Made by a program: the position numbers and the translations under genes. 64,000 nt of DNA, taken from assembly GCF_036226365.1 (NCBI RefSeq), contig NZ_CP108462.1:5905501-5969500 (forward strand), given 5' to 3'. Positions 58,853 to 64,000 of this stretch are shown piece by piece. A model generated the notes under the pieces. It searched no databases, was not told the DNA's origin, and was given only the letters and a program-made list of their open reading frames with translations. Origin of the DNA: Streptomyces sp. NBC_01262 (GTDB lineage: Bacteria; Actinomycetota; Actinomycetes; Streptomycetales; Streptomycetaceae). How positions within the stretch are numbered: position 1 is the stretch's first letter; each line of letters starts with the position of its first letter.

Positions 58853-61573
58853 ATGCCCGTCAAGAACAAGTCCCGCCGCACGCGCCTCATCGTCATCGGG
58901 TTCGTGATCCTGCTCGTGGCGGGCATCGGCTTCGGGTCGTGGTGGAGCGTCGACACCGTCCGCTCGTCCTTCCCGCAGACCACCGGCACGATCAAGCTCA
59001 AGGGCCTCACCGGTCCCGTCCAGGTCAAGCGCGACAGCAGCGGCGTCCCGCAGATCTACGCGGCCACCTCCGAGGACCTCTTCCGCGCCCAGGGCTTCGT
59101 CCAGGCGCAGGACCGCTTCTACGAGATGGACGTACGCCGCCACCTGACGTCCGGTCGCCTCTCGGAGATGTTCGGCAGCAGCACGGTCGAGACCGACGCC
59201 TTCCTGCGCACGCTCGGCTGGCGCAAGATCGCGCAGCAGGAGTACGACACCAAGCTGTCGGCCAGTACGAAGAAGTACCTGCAGGCCTACTCCGACGGAG
59301 TCAACGCCTACTTGGCCGACCACAGCGGCGCCTCGCTCTCCGTCGAGTACGCCGCCCTGGGGTTCGTCAACGACTACAAGCCCGAGAAGTGGACCCCCGT
59401 CGACTCCGTCGCCTGGCTCAAGGCCATGGCATGGGACCTGCGCGGCAACATGCAGGACGAGATCGACCGTTCGCTGCTCACCAGCCGGCTGAGCGCCCAG
59501 CAGATCGACCAGCTGTACCCGCCCTACCCGTACAGCCGGAACCAGCCGATCGTCGACGACAGCGCCATCACGACGAAGACCACGAGCACCGCGAGCACGG
59601 CGACGACAGCCACCACCACCTCCGCCGCGACCGCCGCGTCCAACGTCGAGTCCCAGCTCTCCTCGCTGTCCGACACCCTCGACGAGATCCCGGCCCTCCT
59701 CGGCCCCTCCGGCAACGGCATCGGCTCCAACTCCTGGGTCATCTCCGGCGCTTACACGACCACCGGCAAGCCACTCCTCGCCAACGACCCGCACCTGGCC
59801 CCCCAGATGCCCTCGCTCTGGTACCAGATGGGCCTGCACTGCACGACCGTCAGCAGCGCCTGCCCCTTCGACGTCAGCGGCTACACCTTCTCCGGCATGC
59901 CCGGCGTCGTCATCGGCCACAACGCCGACATCGCCTGGGGCATGACCAACCTGGGCGCCGACGTGACCGACCTCTACCTGGAGAAGGTCACCAGCGACAC
60001 CTACCTCTACGACGGCAAGCAGAAGAAGTTCAGCTCCCACAAGGAGACGATCAAGGTCGCCGGCGGCGCCGACCGCACCATCACCGTACGCAGCACCAAC
60101 AACGGCCCGGTGATCTCCGACCGCGACGACGAGTTGCTCAAGGTCGGCGACGAGGCCCCGGTCACCACCTCCGCCCCCGACCGCGGCGACGGCTACGCGG
60201 TCTCGCTCAGGTGGACCGCGCTCACCGCCTCCAAGACCATGGACGCCGTCTTCGAGATCGACACCGCCACCGACTGGACCAGCTTCCGCGCCGCCGCCAA
60301 GGACTTCGCCGTCCCCTCCCAGAACCTCATCTACGCCGACACCGCCGGCAACATCGGCTACCAGGCCCCCGGCCAGGTCCCCATCCGCGCCAAGGGCGAC
60401 GGCCGCTACCCCGCCCCCGGCTGGGACTCCGGCTACCGCTGGACGAAGTACATCCCGTACGACGAGATGCCCACCGAGTACAACCCGGCGCGCGGCTACA
60501 TCGTCACCGCCAACCAGGCCGTCGTGAACGCGAGCAAGTACCCGTACCTCCTCACCGAGGACTGGGGGTACGGCACGCGCAGCCAGCGGATCACCAACCT
60601 CATCAAGACCAAGATCAACGATGGCGGTCTCATCTCCATGGACGACATGCAGGAGATGCAGAACGACAGCAGCAGCGAGATCGCCAAGCTGCTCGTGCCC
60701 ATCCTCACCAAGATCGACATCAAGGACGACAAGGGCGACTACATCCGCGACGCCCAGAAGCTCCTGGAGACCTGGGACTACAACCAGGACTCCGACTCCG
60801 CCGCGGCCGCCTACTTCAACGCCGTCTGGCGCAACACCCTCAAGCTCGCCTTCGGCAACAAACTGCCCAAGGAGCTGCGCCCCGAGGGCCAGTGCCTCAC
60901 CGTCCCCGCCACCGACCAGTCCGGCCCCGTGGACGACCTCGACGGCAAGTCGCAGCTCGTACGCGAGTGCGGCGAGCGAGCCGCCGACCAGGCCCAGCCG
61001 GACGGCGGCGACCGCTGGTTCGAGGTGGTCCGCAACATCCTCAACGACAAGACCAGCGAGTGGTGGGTCACCTCACCCACCGCCTTCTACGACAAGGACA
61101 GCGACAAGCCCCGCACCACCCGCGACCAGCTCCTCGCCGAGGCTATGAAGGACGCCCGTTACGAGCTCACCTCCAAGCTCGGCAAGGACATCGACTCCTG
61201 GAGCTGGGGCCGCCTGCACAAGCTCAACCTCAAGAACCAGACGCTCGGCATCTCCGGCCCCACCGTCGTCAAGTGGCTGCTCAACCGCGGCCCCTGGAAC
61301 GTCGGCGGCGGCGAGGCGGCCGTCAACGCCACCGGCTGGAACGCGGCAGGCGGCTACGACGTGGTCTGGGTGCCGTCCATGCGGATGGTCGTCTCGCTGG
61401 CCGACTTCGACAAGTCCCGCTGGATCAACCTCACCGGCGCCTCCGGGCACGCCTACAACGCGCACTATTCCGATCAGACGACGAAATGGGCCAAGGGTGA
61501 GCTGCTGCCCTGGGCGTTCTCCGCGAAGGCGGTCACGGCGTCGACGTCGGACACGCTCGCGCTGACGCCGTAA
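58853..61573 (+). CDS. Penicillin-acylase-family (Ntn) hydrolase, membrane-anchored
   Basis: 906 residues. N-terminal helix LIVIGFVILLVAGIGFGSWW (signal anchor). The family start DSSGVPQIYAATSEDLFRAQGFVQAQDRFYEMD is followed by the Ntn cleavage site GIGSNSWVISG, where Ser292 would become the nucleophile after self-cleavage. The later PHLAPQMPSLWYQMGLH and FSGMPGVVIGHNADIAWGMTN are typical. A Thr-rich segment (238-264) lies in the spacer removed on maturation. Substrate may be beta-lactams, acyl-homoserine lactones or lipopeptides. ATG 58853 follows GAAGGA. Confidence 0.92.
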   Translation: MPVKNKSRRTRLIVIGFVILLVAGIGFGSWWSVDTVRSSFPQTTGTIKLKGLTGPVQVKRDSSGVPQIYAATSEDLFRAQGFVQAQDRFYEMDVRRHLTSGRLSEMFGSSTVETDAFLRTLGWRKIAQQEYDTKLSASTKKYLQAYSDGVNAYLADHSGASLSVEYAALGFVNDYKPEKWTPVDSVAWLKAMAWDLRGNMQDEIDRSLLTSRLSAQQIDQLYPPYPYSRNQPIVDDSAITTKTTSTASTATTATTTSAATAASNVESQLSSLSDTLDEIPALLGPSGNGIGSNSWVISGAYTTTGKPLLANDPHLAPQMPSLWYQMGLHCTTVSSACPFDVSGYTFSGMPGVVIGHNADIAWGMTNLGADVTDLYLEKVTSDTYLYDGKQKKFSSHKETIKVAGGADRTITVRSTNNGPVISDRDDELLKVGDEAPVTTSAPDRGDGYAVSLRWTALTASKTMDAVFEIDTATDWTSFRAAAKDFAVPSQNLIYADTAGNIGYQAPGQVPIRAKGDGRYPAPGWDSGYRWTKYIPYDEMPTEYNPARGYIVTANQAVVNASKYPYLLTEDWGYGTRSQRITNLIKTKINDGGLISMDDMQEMQNDSSSEIAKLLVPILTKIDIKDDKGDYIRDAQKLLETWDYNQDSDSAAAAYFNAVWRNTLKLAFGNKLPKELRPEGQCLTVPATDQSGPVDDLDGKSQLVRECGERAADQAQPDGGDRWFEVVRNILNDKTSEWWVTSPTAFYDKDSDKPRTTRDQLLAEAMKDARYELTSKLGKDIDSWSWGRLHKLNLKNQTLGISGPTVVKWLLNRGPWNVGGGEAAVNATGWNAAGGYDVVWVPSMRMVVSLADFDKSRWINLTGASGHAYNAHYSDQTTKWAKGELLPWAFSAKAVTASTSDTLALTP

Positions 61574-61583
61574 CGGAAGGGGA

Positions 61584-61611
61584 GGGGTGAGGGACCCGGA
61601 TCCCTCACCCC
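61584..61611. terminator. Bidirectional terminator
   Basis: 11-bp stem GGGGTGAGGGA / TCCCTCACCCC with a 6-base loop, between the convergent acylase and cyclo-ligase genes; the right arm covers the cyclo-ligase stop. Confidence 0.75.
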
Positions 61612-62213
61612 CGCCCCGCCCCACGAGGGAAACGCCGCACCCCCTCCGGCGTCACGACCGCGTCCACCGCCCGGTCGTGCGCCTCGGCCGGCACCGCGCC
61701 GACGACCTCGTTCGCGTACAGCAGCACGACCCGGACCGCCGCCGCCCCCGCGCCCTCCAGCCGCCCGAGGACCCGGTCGTACGACCCCCCGCCCCGCCCG
61801 AGCCGCATCCCGTGCGCGTCCACGGCCAGCCCGGGCAGCAGCACCACGTCGGCCGAGGTCACCGCGTCGACCCCCAGCCGTTCGCCGCCCGGTTCGTAGA
61901 GCCCCCGCTCGGTCCGGGTCAGGGCCGAGGACCCCGCGTACGCGCCCCAGTCCAGGTCATTGTCGGGCAAAAGGACCGGAAGCAGCACCCGAACCCCCTG
62001 TGCGCGCAGCGCGTCCAGCAGTGCCCGCGTCCCCGGCTCGCTCCCGAAGGACACATAGGCCGCCACTGTCCCGGCGCCCGCCAGCTCGCCCATCTCCATG
62101 GCGGAACGCGCGATGCCCCGCTCGGCCGCCTCACGCTCATCGGCCGTCAACCTCCGCCTCACCCGGAGGAGATCCGCCCGCAATGTTGCCTTGCTATCGT
62201 GGTTACCACTCAT
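61605..62213 (-). CDS. 5-formyltetrahydrofolate cyclo-ligase
   Basis: 202 residues: SKATLRADLLRVRRRLTADER at the N-terminus, YVSFGSEPGT, LLPVLLPDNDLDWGAY, DVVLLPGLAVDAHGMRLGRGGGSYDRVLGRL (phosphate/ATP loop; listed in pieces) and DRAVDAVVTPEGVR. Converts 5-formyl-THF to methenyl-THF with ATP. The ATG at 62213 is used; a GTG nine bases upstream is possible. Divergent from galU. Confidence 0.9.
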   Translation of the reverse strand: MSGNHDSKATLRADLLRVRRRLTADEREAAERGIARSAMEMGELAGAGTVAAYVSFGSEPGTRALLDALRAQGVRVLLPVLLPDNDLDWGAYAGSSALTRTERGLYEPGGERLGVDAVTSADVVLLPGLAVDAHGMRLGRGGGSYDRVLGRLEGAGAAAVRVVLLYANEVVGAVPAEAHDRAVDAVVTPEGVRRFPRGAGRG

Positions 62214-62293
62214 TTGGCGCACAATCGCCGCCTATCGCCATTATTCAACCGGAACTTCATCTTCCCCTCATACGCAGGCGTTATGGTCAGTGC

Positions 62294-63202
62294 ATGACTC
62301 ACGCGCGTACCCGGATCAGCAAGGCTGTCATCCCCGCCGCGGGCCTCGGCACCCGCTTCCTGCCCGCCACGAAGGCGACGCCCAAGGAAATGCTGCCGGT
62401 TGTCGACAAGCCGGCCATCCAGTACGTGGTGGAGGAGGCCGTGTCGGCCGGGCTCTCCGATGTGCTCATGATCACAGGTCGCAACAAGCGCCCGCTGGAA
62501 GACCATTTCGACCGCAATTACGAGCTGGAGCAGGCCCTCACCCGCAAGGGCGACGAGTCCCGCCTCGCCAAGGTCCAGGAGTCCAGCGACCTCGCGACCA
62601 TGCACTACGTACGCCAGGGCGACCCGCGCGGCCTCGGCCACGCCGTGCTCTGCGCTGAGCCGCATGTCGGGGACCAGCCCTTCGCCGTACTGCTCGGCGA
62701 CGACCTGATCGACCCCCGCGACCCGCTCCTGGCCCGCATGATCGAGGTCCAGGAGGAGCACGGCGGCAGCGTGATCGCCCTCATGGAGGTCGATCCGAGC
62801 ATGATCCACCTCTACGGCTCCGCGGCCATAATTCCCACCTCCGACCAGGATGTGGTGCGGATCACCGACCTGGTCGAGAAGCCGGCCGCCGGCGAGGCCC
62901 CGTCCTCGTACGCGGTGATCGGCCGTTATGTACTTGACCCGGCCATCTTCGGGGTGCTGAGCAAGACCCAGCCCGGCCGCGGCGGCGAGATCCAGCTGAC
63001 CGACGGGCTGCGCGAACTGGCGCAGGCGGGCGGCCCGGACGGGCCGGTGCACGGCGTGGTGTTCAAGGGCCGCCGCTATGACACCGGCGACCGGGGCGAC
63101 TACCTGCGTGCGATTGTCCGACTGGCATGCGAACGTGATGACCTGGGACCGGACTTCCGGTCCTGGCTGCGCGCGTATGTCACCGAGGAGATGCAAGCTT
63201 GA
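62294..63202 (+). CDS. galU: UTP-glucose-1-phosphate uridylyltransferase
   Basis: 302 residues: KAVIPAAGLGTRFLPATKAT and PKEMLPVVDKPAIQYVVEEA carry the nucleotide-binding loop; also GLGHAVLCAE, LLGDDLID, LVEKP and GGEIQLTDGL. Makes UDP-glucose for envelope polysaccharides and trehalose/glycogen metabolism. Its stop overlaps the following moeA start (TTGA). Confidence 0.95.
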   Translation: MTHARTRISKAVIPAAGLGTRFLPATKATPKEMLPVVDKPAIQYVVEEAVSAGLSDVLMITGRNKRPLEDHFDRNYELEQALTRKGDESRLAKVQESSDLATMHYVRQGDPRGLGHAVLCAEPHVGDQPFAVLLGDDLIDPRDPLLARMIEVQEEHGGSVIALMEVDPSMIHLYGSAAIIPTSDQDVVRITDLVEKPAAGEAPSSYAVIGRYVLDPAIFGVLSKTQPGRGGEIQLTDGLRELAQAGGPDGPVHGVVFKGRRYDTGDRGDYLRAIVRLACERDDLGPDFRSWLRAYVTEEMQA

Positions 63203-64000
63203 TCTGGTCAGTGTCCGAGCACCTCGACAACATCCTGCGGCAGCTCAGGCCGCTCGATCCGATCGAGTTGCAAATCCTCGACGCCCAGGGGTGTGTCCTG
63301 GTCGAGGACGTGACCGTCCCCACCGCGCTGCCGCCCTTCGAGAACAGCTCGATGGACGGCTACGCGGTACGCACCACCGACACCGAGGGCGCCACCGACG
63401 AGCACCCGGCCGTCCTCACCGTCATCGGTGACGTGGCGGCCGGCGCCGGCGAGCTCCCCACCGTCGGCCCCGGCGAGGCCGCCCGCATCATGACCGGCGC
63501 CCCGCTGCCGCCCGGCGCCGAGGCCGTCGTCCCGGTCGAATGGACCGACGGCGGCACCGGCGCCCCCGGCCCGGCCGACGCGATGCGCGCCGCCAGCACC
63601 GCGCCGATCCAGGTCGGCGCCGAGGTCCGGGTCCACCGCCCGGTCGCCCCCGGCCAGTACGTACGCGCCCGGGGCAGCGATGTCGGCGCCGGCGAGCTGG
63701 CCCTGGCGGCCGGCACGCTCCTCGGGCCGCCGCAGATCGCCCTGCTCGCCGCCATCGGCCGGGCCAGCGTGCGGGTGCGGCCCCGCCCCCGTGTCGTCGT
63801 CATGTCCACCGGCAGCGAACTCGTCCCGCCCGGCGAGGAACTGGCCCCGGGCACCATCCACGACTCCAACAGCTACATGCTCACCGCCGCCGCCCGCGCC
63901 GCCGGGGCCATCGCCTACCGCGTCGGGGCCGTCGTCGACGAGGCCGAGACGCTGCGCGTCACCATCGCGGACCAGCTGATCCGCGCCGACCTCCTCGTCA
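63199..64000 (+). CDS. moeA: Molybdopterin molybdenumtransferase MoeA, partial
   Basis: The first 267 codons are present; the gene leaves the right edge. MoeA features: NSSMDGYAVRTTD, VAAGAGELPTVGPGEAARIMTGAPLPPGAEAVVPVE, VRARGSDVGAGELALAAGTLL, and VVVMSTGSELVPPGEEL with IHDSNSYML (separate pieces). It inserts molybdate into adenylated molybdopterin. The start is TTG at 63199 with GAGGAG about 10 bases ahead, overlapping the galU stop. The product is needed by the formate dehydrogenase encoded near 18-20 kb. Confidence 0.93.
   Translation, partial: MIWSVSEHLDNILRQLRPLDPIELQILDAQGCVLVEDVTVPTALPPFENSSMDGYAVRTTDTEGATDEHPAVLTVIGDVAAGAGELPTVGPGEAARIMTGAPLPPGAEAVVPVEWTDGGTGAPGPADAMRAASTAPIQVGAEVRVHRPVAPGQYVRARGSDVGAGELALAAGTLLGPPQIALLAAIGRASVRVRPRPRVVVMSTGSELVPPGEELAPGTIHDSNSYMLTAAARAAGAIAYRVGAVVDEAETLRVTIADQLIRADLLV

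Noticed and set aside
58939..61500. 853-codon frame overlapping the penicillin acylase gene on the same strand
   Set aside because: Arg/Pro/His-rich out-of-phase reading of the acylase gene, which has all Ntn-hydrolase motifs.

Overview
This window is high-GC actinobacterial DNA, almost certainly from a Streptomyces. The evidence is strong third-position G/C bias, frequent GTG/TTG starts, a complete six-gene conservon (cvnA-F, kinase-like protein to two cytochromes P450), an HrdD-type group-2 sigma factor next to a fruR-fruK-fruA locus, and the mtnP / mscL / galU / moeA gene order that I recall from the Streptomyces core chromosome. I saw no rRNA, tRNA, CRISPR array or intact insertion sequence.

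Region 1 (about 1-25.4 kb) is an anaerobiosis/dormancy island. It holds a 2-oxoacid dehydrogenase E1 pair with an acetyl-CoA synthetase; two intact universal stress proteins (USPs) and remnants of two more; nicotinate phosphoribosyltransferase; a DUF1876 protein; two CBS-BON proteins and a third CBS protein resembling hypoxic response protein 1; a DUF1918-HTH-flavin-barrel protein; a GH65 phosphorylase; an NAD-linked formate dehydrogenase module (FdhA plus a NuoE-NuoF fusion); and a heavy-metal ATPase fused to hemerythrin. From memory, this matches the gene families of the mycobacterial DosR dormancy regulon. The island is visibly decaying: an aminoglycoside-phosphotransferase-like/ATPase gene is frameshifted, and remnants of USPs, two TrkA proteins, a cation ATPase, a NuoF and a ferredoxin remain.

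Region 2 (25.4-27.3 kb) is an accessory scar with a broken SMODS (CBASS-type) nucleotidyltransferase, a small XRE regulator and an unrecognised gene.

Region 3 (27.3-45.3 kb) carries a PucR regulator divergent from a Tat-exported FAD dehydrogenase; the translationally coupled conservon; a striking ECF-sigma-like protein that continues through a zinc finger and a membrane helix into a family-2 cellulose-binding module; the ohrR/ohrA peroxide pair; a TetR/MFS pair behind a Crp-like site and twin palindromes; a MarR/ring-opening dioxygenase pair; and a composite intergenic repeat at 44.2-44.8 kb.

Region 4 (45.3-64 kb) looks like core chromosome: hrdD behind a textbook SigR promoter, the coupled fructose PTS operon, two tandem mscL genes, a SAF-domain protein, an HTH-flavin-barrel paralogue of the island protein, an alcohol dehydrogenase, mtnP, an FmdB zinc ribbon, an MFS exporter, a CPA1 antiporter with an RCK domain, a penicillin-acylase-family hydrolase, 5-formyltetrahydrofolate cyclo-ligase, galU and the start of moeA.

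Region 1 would let a non-growing or oxygen-limited mycelium keep acetyl-CoA, NAD and redox balance. Regions 3-4 deal mainly with envelope, osmotic and oxidative stress. All family assignments were made by reading motifs; no database search was run.
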